From assembly GCA_947290775.1 (NCBI GenBank), contig CAMYPM010000015.1, positions 1-40,011 on the forward strand: a stretch of 40,011 nt of DNA. The letters run 5' to 3'. Under the pieces are notes generated by a model. The model saw only the letters and a program-made list of their open reading frames with translations, had not been told where the DNA came from and made no database searches. Both the position numbers and the translations under genes were made by a program. Origin of the DNA: an uncultured Bacteroidales bacterium (lineage in GTDB: Bacteria; Bacteroidota; Bacteroidia; Bacteroidales; Porphyromonadaceae). Shown here one piece after another: positions 1-7,640 of this stretch (position 1 is its first letter; every line of letters starts with the position of its first letter).

Positions 1-81
1 CATTTTTTCCCCATACCAAATTTCTGCCACAAGTTTTTCTCTATCAGGAACACGCGACAGTTCTATATTAAATTCGCTCAT
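1..81 (-). CDS. Start of a probable immunity protein (runs off the window)
   Basis: Only the first 27 codons are inside the window, beginning MSEFNIELSRVPDREKLVAE and continuing to the left edge. An N-terminus of the form 'F-[ND]-I-E-[LF]-x-x-[VL]-P-D-R-E-x-[LV]-V-A-E-I' is one I associate with small immunity proteins encoded just after contact-dependent or Rhs toxin tails; this is recollection, not a search. The ATG (79-81) overlaps the TGA stop (78-80) of the upstream toxin-like ORF as ATGA, so the two are probably translationally coupled, as expected for a toxin/immunity pair. The remainder of the gene, and hence its true length, cannot be judged here. Confidence 0.55.
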   Translation of the reverse strand, partial: MSEFNIELSRVPDREKLVAEIWYGEKM

Positions 82-365
82 CCTCTTATTCTAAAAAAAA
101 CTATAAAAGTTTTACCATCACTAGTAAATCTTGCTCCTTGCCCTCCTGGAATTCTATATTCCAATATTTCTCCAAATCTAGCATGATGCCTTACAGTTTT
201 GACTACATTGGGATTAGTTAATATTCCCTTTAAAACTGCTTCACCTTGAGCATTTATCGCTACTGCATTTCCTGTAGCCTTTGGGCTTTTCTCTCTCTGC
301 TTCTCTGAATAATATGTTGGATTGTGCTTAGGGTGCGATCCATTTTTTGTAGGTATGAGTTGCAT
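78..365 (-). CDS. Orphan toxin C-terminal tail (polymorphic toxin cassette)
   Basis: This 95-residue ORF has no signal peptide and no membrane segment. Its second half has the pattern of a polymorphic-toxin tip: V-x-[KR]-T-x-R-H-H near residues 54-61, then a glycine-rich stretch ending GGQGARFTSDGKTFIVFF. It lacks any Rhs or hemagglutinin carrier, so it resembles a displaced toxin tail rather than a complete effector. It sits directly after the MORN-like gene in the same reading frame, separated only by TAA-GAA, and its stop overlaps the next gene's ATG. The ATG used here may therefore be fortuitous, the real coding part having once been fused to a longer protein. The enzymatic class is not recognised; a nuclease-type tip is possible. 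A decayed relative of its first 30 codons lies at 3831-3913. Confidence 0.5.
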   Translation of the reverse strand: MQLIPTKNGSHPKHNPTYYSEKQREKSPKATGNAVAINAQGEAVLKGILTNPNVVKTVRHHARFGEILEYRIPGGQGARFTSDGKTFIVFFRIRG

Positions 366-377
366 TTCTTAATTGAA
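291..377. repeat. Cassette-junction repeat, copy A
   Basis: This segment spans the last codon of the MORN-like gene, its TAA stop, and the first 25 or so codons of the toxin-tail ORF. It is similar to 3831-3918 in the same orientation. Shared blocks include CTGCTTCTCTGAA, GGTTGTGCTT/GGATTGTGCTT, TTTTGTAGGTATG and CTTAATTGA. The two copies flank the Rhs, MORN and lipoprotein genes. Confidence 0.6.
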
Positions 378-926
378 TATACGCGTTTTTACGCCTTGCG
401 AAGTGTAGTATTTCCATATCCCTACTTCCTGTGCATCAGCTTCTACATCATCTTGAAATATGCACCATCCTTCTGAAGTGATTTTGCCATCAACATCATA
501 ATTTATGATATAGCATTGCAGTGTTGAGCTTGGGTTATAAAATCCTGCCTTTCGCGCCTCTTTTAGAAAGTCTGAATTCTTTGAGATTTTGGTTTGTGAA
601 GTGGAAACCATACCATTAGCATAGAAAAATAGCCATTGATGCACTGGCATATTATTGTGGTAATATCCAGAGGCTGCTAGATAATATCTATCTTGTCCCA
701 ACTTTCTGTATATCTGATCAAAGCCGTTTTTAACTCCATCAGCATAGAAGCATAGTGAAACAATGTCATCAGAAGCTTCACACCAATACCCCGTTTTTCT
801 ACCCAAAGAGTCAGATTGATTAATGCGTTTTAAGTTGATATCCAAGGGGGCTATGGGTAAACTTATTGTTTGTCCCCAAATAGTGGTGCAAACAACAAGT
901 TGTAGTATTAATATAGACAGTCTCAT
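369..926 (-). CDS. Secreted MORN/YwqK-like protein, probable immunity to the adjacent Rhs toxin
   Basis: This 185-residue protein begins with a clear signal peptide (MRLSILILQLVVCTTIWGQ, no lipobox cysteine), so it should act in the periplasm. The mature part has degenerate MORN-type repeats of the 'YwqK antitoxin' style: D-S-L-G-R-K-T-G-Y-W near residues 39-48, a G-Y-Y-H-N-N-x-P-V-H-x-W-L-F-F-Y-x-N-G repeat in the middle, and V-G-I-W-K-Y-Y-T-S-Q-G near the end. It starts 6 bases after the Rhs stop codon, the classic position of an immunity gene. Periplasmic export fits the prediction that the Rhs tip acts on peptidoglycan. The assignment as immunity protein is inference from position and compartment; MORN-variant proteins next to Rhs toxins are common in Bacteroidetes. 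Confidence 0.65.
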   Translation of the reverse strand: MRLSILILQLVVCTTIWGQTISLPIAPLDINLKRINQSDSLGRKTGYWCEASDDIVSLCFYADGVKNGFDQIYRKLGQDRYYLAASGYYHNNMPVHQWLFFYANGMVSTSQTKISKNSDFLKEARKAGFYNPSSTLQCYIINYDVDGKITSEGWCIFQDDVEADAQEVGIWKYYTSQGVKTRIFN

Positions 927-932
927 GTGTAG

Positions 933-2768
933 TTATTTAAGTATATATATTAAGCTCTTATCAACTACTCTCAGGGCATCTACTGGTATTGTAACAGGTG
1001 GAATCACAATTCTCGAGCTTTCAAAACGAGACATTTGAGACTTTTCTAAGTTTTGATTTGTTGGAGATGACATACTCCGAGATACCGTCACACTTATAAG
1101 AGCAGATGCTTCAAATTTCCCCATAAACTCAGCCCAACTATTTCTATTGATTAAGAAACAGCCTTCCGAAATAGGAGTGTTTGACAATGTCATTCCTGTC
1201 AAATTATTCAACCCTGGCTTATGGATATTTATTCCATATGCCTTTGTTGTTTTTGAATTTGACGGATTGGGTTTCCCAAGCTCTATGGAAGACGAATTAA
1301 AATCGGTAGTTCCAATATCGCTCATACGTAAAGCTTTATACTGTGCAGAACTACCATTGTGCATACCGACTTTTGCTTCATACATACCCTCTGGAACTGT
1401 AGCATATTTATCTAAGTTCAATGGATAAGTACAGGCTTCAAACTCAGAGGTTGTGCCATCCGCACAATAAACCGTAGCGATTGAAGAACCCATATTAAAT
1501 CTGCTTTTCGAATCAAAGTTTTTACCATTGTACCCCTGATTGGAGAAAAATATAGCTTGCTCATATAATCCTGGGAGTAATTTCCCATTGGAATCATACG
1601 ACTTTGCTGGATCTATCCATTCATATCCTGTATTCTGTCCTGTTTTTTCATTTTTAGTAGGTTTCCATGCCTTTCCGTCTGGATCTATTAGGATTGTTGG
1701 ATTATTGGCCGTGTAGCAGTATACGGTAATATGCGGAGCTGTTTCTCCAAGAGGATCAGTAGACATCCACAGGCTCAATCTTGGATCATAGTACCTCGCA
1801 CCATAGTAGTACATACCTGTCTCCTCATCCAGCTCTTTGGCATTGAAGAGATAAGGCGTGTTCCAAGTGTTATTGCGTTCCTCGATAAAGACCTCACCGA
1901 ACGGCACATACTCAATGTGCTGCGATACCTCGCCATCAAGGTTCGTGATATAGCTACTACTACCTAGGTGATCAGGGTGGTAGTAGAACTGCATCTTCTC
2001 GTACTCTTCATTCGGCTTGAAGTTACCATCAATAGAAGCACGAGCCATCGCCCTTGCTTGAGCAGCCTCTGGTGTACCATCATCACAACAGAACCCTTGA
2101 CCATTCACATAGTCGTTATTATCCTTTCCAGTATAAGGGATGTCAAACGTCTTATAGTTGTCCTTGATAGATTGCAGTTGCTGTGCATACTTATCCTTGT
2201 AATTGATGGTCAAGCCATCAGCCTCATATCCTGCATACGGTATTCGTCTTGGGTCTGCACCATAGCTTGCCAAGTCGCCCAATTTAGAAACGATTCTTTG
2301 ACTACCGATGTAGATATGCTTGGTGTACTTACCACCCTGTCCTGCGACCAAGTATGGGCTGACATAGAGCGAGAAGCGTGCCGTACCAGTGTTGCCACCC
2401 GAGAACTCGGAGTTTACATAGATCGCTTCGTTCTCACCACTAGTCTTCACCGTGCGCTCACCATCGGCATCATACCAATAGTTGCTCACAAAACCATTCT
2501 CATCGACTGCCAGCAAGCGGTTCTCTTCGTCCCACTTGAACTTCTGCTCACTTGCCTTGTCATCCTCTTTGCCATCACGCTTTACACGAGAAGTGTTGAT
2601 GTAGACAAGATTGCCGTTGGCATCGTACTCGTACTTGTGTCCATTGTTGATGGTCGTGCTGTCCGTTGGTGCTTCTTCCGTGCGGTAATTGATGTCACGC
2701 ACATTGTCGAGTTGGAACTTCTTACGCCGTAGAGTCCTAATAGGTATAGGTGAGGTCATAGCTAGCAC
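933..2768 (-). CDS. 5'-truncated Rhs core with C-terminal L,D-transpeptidase-like toxin tip
   Basis: The 611-residue ORF opens at GTG (2766-2768); an in-frame ATG follows three codons later and an in-frame TAA lies ten codons upstream. Residues about 45-365 are Rhs shell: YD repeats (EYDANGNL 47-54, WYDADGE 98-104), then the Rhs-associated core with YHPDHLGS 263-270, YYYGARYYDPR 320-330 and closing DPDG 362-365. Full Rhs proteins exceed 1000 residues with a signal peptide, so most of the shell is missing and the gene is probably a silent or decayed cassette. After DPDG the tip (366-611) changes character and is more AT-rich. It contains P-E-G-M-Y 459-463, INIHKPG 513-519 (His516) and SEGCFLI 534-540 (Cys537), the order and spacing expected of a YkuD/Tlde1-type L,D-transpeptidase active site (H ... 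S-x-G-C). That function is inferred from the motif only. The immunity candidate follows after 6 bases. Confidence 0.8.
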   Translation of the reverse strand: MLAMTSPIPIRTLRRKKFQLDNVRDINYRTEEAPTDSTTINNGHKYEYDANGNLVYINTSRVKRDGKEDDKASEQKFKWDEENRLLAVDENGFVSNYWYDADGERTVKTSGENEAIYVNSEFSGGNTGTARFSLYVSPYLVAGQGGKYTKHIYIGSQRIVSKLGDLASYGADPRRIPYAGYEADGLTINYKDKYAQQLQSIKDNYKTFDIPYTGKDNNDYVNGQGFCCDDGTPEAAQARAMARASIDGNFKPNEEYEKMQFYYHPDHLGSSSYITNLDGEVSQHIEYVPFGEVFIEERNNTWNTPYLFNAKELDEETGMYYYGARYYDPRLSLWMSTDPLGETAPHITVYCYTANNPTILIDPDGKAWKPTKNEKTGQNTGYEWIDPAKSYDSNGKLLPGLYEQAIFFSNQGYNGKNFDSKSRFNMGSSIATVYCADGTTSEFEACTYPLNLDKYATVPEGMYEAKVGMHNGSSAQYKALRMSDIGTTDFNSSSIELGKPNPSNSKTTKAYGINIHKPGLNNLTGMTLSNTPISEGCFLINRNSWAEFMGKFEASALISVTVSRSMSSPTNQNLEKSQMSRFESSRIVIPPVTIPVDALRVVDKSLIYILK

Positions 2769-2789
2769 ATGTTTTTTTGCAGAAAAGGT

Positions 2790-3560
2790 TTATATGAAAT
2801 TCAAATATTCTTCTATGCTCATACCATCAGTCATTCTTTCTTTTCCAAAATACGTAAATTCAATAGATGATATTTTGTGATTATCTATTGTCAAAAGAAG
2901 CATTGTAAAGTCGCCAAGACCTTTTTGGCAACCTACCTCCATCTTTTTATTTACAAAATTTGAACGAACGACCATTGGGTGTATTATAGCAATATACTTA
3001 TATTTCGACAAATAATTTGGAAAGAAATTGTTATTAAGCTCTATATCCTTTATTAAGGAGTCTATTGTCATTCCCTCCTTTATAACCATATCTATTGCAT
3101 GGTCACTCCTTAATATACCCTTGGACAACTGATAGTAAGCAGATTTTATGGGAGTCTTTTCGTAAATAATTGTATCCGACAAAGATGTTGCACAAAATCT
3201 TATGGGGATTTCTTCATCAAAATCCAGTCGATACCCCTTATATATTTGCCTAGCCCTCTTCTTGGTTGCTATAGAGTAAATGTTATTATTAAAGAATCGA
3301 GAGTCATCAGATATAATGGTCAAGGTATCCCCCATATCTAGTATAAGGAAAATTCTATCTTCCATATTCCTTTTCTTAACCTTCCTGCTTGAATTTTCCT
3401 TCGGCCAAAGTCGAATGCCATAATATACTACATTACTTTGAGAATAATTTGTTGTTATGGAGTCAATTGAATTATACGTGCTGTTTTGAGAAGATCCCAC
3501 GCAACAGGAATTAATAAGAAAAAGAAGTTGCCATAAGATTATTGACATAATATTTTTCAT
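2790..3560 (-). CDS. Lipoprotein of unknown function in the Rhs island
   Basis: The best start is the ATG at 3558-3560, giving 256 residues that begin MKNIMSIILWQLLFLINSC: a charged start, hydrophobic core and lipobox I-N-S-C with Cys19, so a type II signal peptide. An in-frame ATG 18 codons further upstream would put hydrophilic residues before this signal and is less likely. The mature protein is AT-rich in codon use and rich in Asn, Ile and Lys; I recognise no domain. A segment near the middle reads D-M-G-D-T-L-T-I-I-S-D-D and the C-terminus is E-R-M-T-D-G-M-S-I-E-E-Y-L-N-F-I. It sits immediately before the truncation point of the Rhs gene (21 bases apart), where an unrelated Rhs cassette's immunity gene would lie, so it may be a left-over immunity lipoprotein. 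That role is inference. Confidence 0.6.
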   Translation of the reverse strand: MKNIMSIILWQLLFLINSCCVGSSQNSTYNSIDSITTNYSQSNVVYYGIRLWPKENSSRKVKKRNMEDRIFLILDMGDTLTIISDDSRFFNNNIYSIATKKRARQIYKGYRLDFDEEIPIRFCATSLSDTIIYEKTPIKSAYYQLSKGILRSDHAIDMVIKEGMTIDSLIKDIELNNNFFPNYLSKYKYIAIIHPMVVRSNFVNKKMEVGCQKGLGDFTMLLLTIDNHKISSIEFTYFGKERMTDGMSIEEYLNFI

Positions 3561-3694
3561 AAAGCTATAGTTTCGTTGTGTGCTTGTGCGGTAAGAAATG
3601 TCATACAAGCACACACAATTACTTTTTAGTTCTGACTTATAAACTGGTAGGTTCCTGTCAAGTCACACCCCGTTGGTACATGTTTTCCAAAATC

Positions 3695-3910
3695 CTAATT
3701 GTAGGGGAGGATGTCGCAAATGTACGAAACTAAATCGTTGAAACCAAATCCTTTGTCGTTTTTTTTCTCTGCCGTTCGTGCATTTGCCCTTTTCATACAG
3801 TGAAATGTTGTCTCTGAATCTACATTTCCCCCTTTCTCTGCTTCTCTGAAGAATGTATTGGGTTGTGCTTGGAACTCAATCCTTTGTTTTGTAGGTATGT
3901 ATTTAATTCC
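3695..3910 (-). pseudogene. Decayed relative of the orphan toxin-tail gene start
   Basis: Following an in-frame TAA (3911-3913), 71 codons are open to a TAG at 3695-3697 but begin without ATG. The first codons read K-Y-I-P-T-K, matching Q-L-I-P-T-K at the start of the toxin-tail ORF at 365. The DNA resemblance to 291-377 is plain over about 88 bp, but one base insertion/deletion and the loss of the ATG shift the frame, so the downstream protein differs. In an alternative frame the copy still reads S-K-H-N-P-I-H-S-S-E-K-Q-R, matching P-K-H-N-P-T-Y-Y-S-E-K-Q-R of the intact ORF, before a stop. It is best seen as a broken cassette remnant. Confidence 0.45.
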
Positions 3911-3918
3911 TTAATTGA
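3831..3918. repeat. Cassette-junction repeat, copy B (degenerate)
   Basis: This is the second copy of the junction seen at 291-377, in direct orientation about 3.54 kb away. It retains CTGCTTCTCTGAA, GGTTGTGCTT, TTTTGTAGGTATG and CCTTAATTGA, with scattered substitutions and one single-base indel. No intact gene is left on either side, so it marks where another immunity-toxin junction once stood. Confidence 0.55.
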
Positions 3919-4051
3919 TCCTACGAGTTCGAAATCTAGTACACCATCTTGAGTAGATTTTATATCAGAATAGAGATTTCTTTGAAGCACTGTAGAATGA
4001 AGATAGGAAAAGAAACTTGCTCGTTTCCAACTCGCAACCCTTTTACCCTAA

Positions 4052-4186
4052 ACTCTTTCCCACTCTGTTGATTATCTGATAGATACAAGTTTCTTGAATC
4101 TTTTGGGGGCAGCAAATGGCTTTTCTGAGGCTGAGTGTGCTGCAATCCGCTATCTATTCAAAGAGGAATTAAAAGAGAAGGTATAA
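4052..4186 (+). other. Possible 3' remnant of an unknown gene
   Basis: A 44-codon open stretch with no start codon, bounded upstream by TAA at 4049-4051, ends at TAA 4184-4186. The last residues (SEAECAAIRYLFKEELKEKV) look like a real amphipathic protein end rather than noise, but I cannot name a family. The rest of the stretch 3919-4260 holds nothing else I can support. If genuine, it is the tail of a plus-strand gene lost during rearrangement of the island. Confidence 0.2.
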
Positions 4187-4262
4187 CACTTTACAAATAG
4201 ATATAGTTCTCCTTATATTCATTTCACTTCTACGACAACAACCTTACAACAATAGACATTTA

Positions 4263-4294
4263 TTTGCATATTCAAGTTTTTTCAAATATGTTTG
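4263..4294 (+). promoter_or_regulatory. Bacteroidetes-type promoter of the adhesin gene
   Basis: TTTG at 4263-4266, a 20-base spacer, and TATGTTTG at 4287-4294 match the Bacteroidetes housekeeping consensus (TTTG, N19-21, TAnnTTTG) fully. Transcription should start near 4300, leaving a leader of about 85 bases before the ATG at 4387. A weak, A-rich ribosome binding region precedes the ATG, as is usual in this phylum. Confidence 0.65.
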
Positions 4295-4386
4295 CAAACA
4301 CAAAAAAAAAGCCAAGCAAGGACTTATGCACACACGCTGGCAGGAATAGCAATTATAAAAGAGTATAACGATAATAACCGCAAGCA

Positions 4387-7300
4387 ATGAAGAAGAAAGA
4401 ACTACTCATTTTGCTTTGCTCCATGGCAGTATTATGCACCCCCATGGGGCTAACGGCACAACAAAGGGGCTCATCACCATTTAAGAGAGAAGAGGGAGTA
4501 CAGATTCCAAAGTCCTACACTGCTCCCCTAATCGGTAATGAGGTCCAAGCCTCGCCTATACTGCGAAGCAGCAACTCAGTACCTTGGAGTGTAGCGTTTA
4601 CGGATAAGGCGACCTTCGAGACCTTTACCGTGATTAACGCCAATAATGATGACGGCACCTGGGGATTCTACAAAATGCCGGGCAGAGATCCGGCTGCAGC
4701 GTACAATTACAGCTCCCGCAATGATGCGGATGATTGGTTCATTTCCCCCAAAGTCACGCTTCAAGCCGGCGTAAACTACGACATCAAGTTTCATGCCCTA
4801 TCGGACAGCAAGTCTTATATTGAGAAGTTTGAGGTAAAGGTCGGCAAAGAAGCCACACTAACCGGCATGAAGGAAGGGGTGCTCATATTGCCCGTAACGG
4901 AATTGCAGGATCGCAAAAAAGTCTCTTTCGTTCAGCAATTCACACCCACCGAGAGCGGAGCGTACTGCATCGGATTTCATGCTTTAAGTGCAGCGAATCA
5001 GAATCGCTTGCTCCTCTATGATGTAAGCGTGGAAGAGGGAGCTGTAGCCGCAGCCCCCAAGAAGCCGGAAAACCTTACCATAACACCCGATGCCGGCGGT
5101 GATCTCAAAGCAAAAATTTCATTCACAGCTCCCAGTAAAACGGTGAGCGAGGCACCGCTTTCTTCTATTGACAGCATCGTAATAAGGAGAAACACAGAGA
5201 TAATCAAAGTACTAAAGAACGTCACACCGGGTAGCCCTGTTGCGTACAACGACGAGCAGGTAAGCCTCAACGGAATCAATCACTATGCCGTAGCTGCCTA
5301 TAAGGGTGCCGACAAGAGTACCGATGCGGAGAAAGACGTATTTATAGGGGTTGATCTGCCTGTAGCTCCGGCTTCTTTTACCATCACGGACAATCAATCA
5401 TACATAGGGGCGACTTGGGAAAAGGTGACAAAGGGAGTAAGTGATGGGCGCTTTAATCCCGATAAACTGACCTACAAGATATACGCATTCGATAAGAATA
5501 ATAAACCCACTATCGAAGTGAAAGATGTGGCAGCAGCTACAACGACTCAGATAGAGTTCAATACCACTCAAGGGCAACAGCATTTACAACAATATGCCGT
5601 AGCTGCTGTAAATACAGCCGGGAAGGGACGAAGCTGCTACTCCAATGCGCTCATTGTGGGAAAGGCGGATGAAATACCTTTTAGAGAGAGCTTCTCCGAT
5701 GGTCTCTCGCAAAAATTTGAGCACTTCTGGTGGATGGATGGAGAAGGCAAGGGATATGAAAACGGCATGTCTGTGGCTACATTCGACAAGCTCTCGGCCG
5801 ATGGCGACGGCTCTTGCATCAAACTTACCACATTGGGGTACAATGATAAACTGAACCTCAATACCGGAAAGATCAACTTAGTTAAATCCGATAATCTCAA
5901 GTTTGCTTTCAGCTATAAAACCGATGGAGCTCCGAATGCCCAACTCAATCTAATGGTTATCATGCCCGGAGGAAATGCCATAAAGTTGCAAACCTTCGAT
6001 ATTAGGAAGAAGAGTGACTGGAAGACGACCTCAATTAATGTACCCGACTACTTAAGCAATATTAAAGGGGTTATGTTCCGCTTCCAATTAGAGGCTACAG
6101 GGGCTCCCAGCATACCGCAAGTGGTATATATCGACAATGTTAATATTGCCGCAGCAAAGAATATCGATATAGCCGCCGGGCTTATACTTCCGGAAAAGGT
6201 TCAAAAAGGCAGAAGAGCCTCCATCAAGGTGAAGGTAAAGAACTATGGCAGTAGCGATGTTACAGCGTATAAAGTAACCGTGAAAGCCGATGACGAAACC
6301 GTATTCGAAGAAACTATTTCCGAGACCCTTCCGGCTTTTGGATATAAAGAAGTACCGGTTGTTTTCGTTACACATGCCATAGCTACCGGTGAATACCTGA
6401 CAGTAACTGCCGAGGCATCTGTTGATGGTGATGAGGATACCACGAACAACACCGCTGAAGGCGACATTAAGCTATACGAATATGTAGGAAATACTGTGGA
6501 AGATCTTAAAGCGGAATCAACCTCAGAGGGAGTAAAGCTCACTTGGAAAGCACCTATTCCCAAAATAGAAAATATTAAAGAGGACTTCGAGCAGTATGAG
6601 CCTTGGCTGATCGACAACATAGGAGATTGGAAGGTCGTAGACCGTGACCAAAATATTGTGGGAGGTATCTTCTCAGACCTTGCCCTACCGCATGAACACG
6701 AGCGCTATGCCTTTATGGTAATAAACTTTGAACCGGATTACCACGGTGGAAGCTACTTCCCCGGTAATTCAGGCTACTCATACTTGGGCTCTTTTTACTG
6801 TATCAACGAGGATGGGACCTCACATCTGCCGAATGACAACTGGCTGATAAGTCCCGATCTATCCGGCAACGCTCAGACCATATCGTTCTATGCCATCAAT
6901 CACGATGGACCACAGGATGCATTCCCTGAAAATGTCAATGTACTATACTCTAAAACCGATAAAGAACCGGATAGCTTTATACAGATTGGCCAGACACACG
7001 TGATTAGTGGCAATAAGTGGCAAAAAATATCTGTTGATCTACCTCAAGGAGCACTTTACTTTGCTATACAAAGCAAGAATGAGGCCGGTAAGAGTAACTG
7101 GCTCGGTATCGATGACATAAGTTTCGAAAAGGGGACCGGCGATGTAAAATCATACAATATATATCGAGACAGTAAAAAACTATCTACCGTAAGCGAGGGG
7201 ACAGAGTTTGTGGACAAAGCCCCACTTAAAGGCACCCATACCTATCAAGTAACCGTGACCTATGCGAATGGAAACGAATCCATGCCGGCCTCAGTTAGCG

Positions 7301-7464
7301 TTAATAGCGAATTGAGTATGCAGGTAATAGACGGCGAACCCATCGTATTCCCTTGTGATATATATGATGTAACGGGGCATCTTATTTATGGCAATGCCAC
7401 TTCCTTGAGTGACTTACCGAAAGGCACGTATATCGTAAATGGAAAGAAGATTATTGTAGAGTAA
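4387..7464 (+). CDS. Type IX-secreted cleaved-adhesin / choice-of-anchor J surface protein
   Basis: This 1025-residue exported protein starts with a signal peptide (MKKKELLILLCSMAVLCTPM, cleavage after about T-A-Q near residue 25). Two jelly-roll modules of the cleaved-adhesin type show the hallmark W-[FL]-I-S-P motifs: DDWFISP 115-121 (module about 65-215) and NDNWLISP 816-823 (module about 730-916, ending GIDDISFEKG). A third, more divergent module lies at about 430-590. Fibronectin III-like domains occupy about 225-320, 325-425 and 917-975, and a CARDB-like stretch about 595-695. The end (IYDVTGHLIYG 992-1002, then LPKGTYIVNGKKIIVE 1010-1025) is a short type A T9SS sorting domain, so the protein should cross the outer membrane and be anchored outside. 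It is related in architecture to gingipain/HagA adhesin regions of Porphyromonas gingivalis but carries no protease domain. It stands alone between its own promoter and terminator. Confidence 0.85.
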   Translation: MKKKELLILLCSMAVLCTPMGLTAQQRGSSPFKREEGVQIPKSYTAPLIGNEVQASPILRSSNSVPWSVAFTDKATFETFTVINANNDDGTWGFYKMPGRDPAAAYNYSSRNDADDWFISPKVTLQAGVNYDIKFHALSDSKSYIEKFEVKVGKEATLTGMKEGVLILPVTELQDRKKVSFVQQFTPTESGAYCIGFHALSAANQNRLLLYDVSVEEGAVAAAPKKPENLTITPDAGGDLKAKISFTAPSKTVSEAPLSSIDSIVIRRNTEIIKVLKNVTPGSPVAYNDEQVSLNGINHYAVAAYKGADKSTDAEKDVFIGVDLPVAPASFTITDNQSYIGATWEKVTKGVSDGRFNPDKLTYKIYAFDKNNKPTIEVKDVAAATTTQIEFNTTQGQQHLQQYAVAAVNTAGKGRSCYSNALIVGKADEIPFRESFSDGLSQKFEHFWWMDGEGKGYENGMSVATFDKLSADGDGSCIKLTTLGYNDKLNLNTGKINLVKSDNLKFAFSYKTDGAPNAQLNLMVIMPGGNAIKLQTFDIRKKSDWKTTSINVPDYLSNIKGVMFRFQLEATGAPSIPQVVYIDNVNIAAAKNIDIAAGLILPEKVQKGRRASIKVKVKNYGSSDVTAYKVTVKADDETVFEETISETLPAFGYKEVPVVFVTHAIATGEYLTVTAEASVDGDEDTTNNTAEGDIKLYEYVGNTVEDLKAESTSEGVKLTWKAPIPKIENIKEDFEQYEPWLIDNIGDWKVVDRDQNIVGGIFSDLALPHEHERYAFMVINFEPDYHGGSYFPGNSGYSYLGSFYCINEDGTSHLPNDNWLISPDLSGNAQTISFYAINHDGPQDAFPENVNVLYSKTDKEPDSFIQIGQTHVISGNKWQKISVDLPQGALYFAIQSKNEAGKSNWLGIDDISFEKGTGDVKSYNIYRDSKKLSTVSEGTEFVDKAPLKGTHTYQVTVTYANGNESMPASVSVNSELSMQVIDGEPIVFPCDIYDVTGHLIYGNATSLSDLPKGTYIVNGKKIIVE

Positions 7465-7486
7465 CTCCCTTTCCAACTATATTTTG

Positions 7487-7525
7487 GCAGACCCTGTGGC
7501 TATCTCATAGGGTCTGCTTCTTTTC
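7487..7525 (+). terminator. Intrinsic terminator of the adhesin gene
   Basis: A perfect 9-bp stem (GCAGACCCT 7487-7495 with AGGGTCTGC 7509-7517) and a 13-base loop are followed by TTCTTTTC. It begins 22 bases after the adhesin stop. The minus strand has no T-run after the stem, so it acts on plus-strand transcripts. Confidence 0.85.
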
Positions 7526-7640
7526 TATTATTATGCGAATAGCTTTACCGGACAAGCGTAGCAACTTCTATACACAAGTCGAAAAGGGTAAGGACGCCCC
7601 ATTTGGTATAAGCAAAAGAGTCGGAAAACAGCAGGCTATA

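Noticed and set aside
1968..2732. A 254-codon plus-strand open frame opposite the Rhs core
   Set aside because: It is antisense to strongly conserved Rhs repeats, has no protein-like features, and arises from codon bias of the real gene.
3960..4145. A 61-codon minus-strand ORF in the island gap
   Set aside because: Low-complexity composition, no ribosome binding region, and overlap with remnants; nothing supports translation.
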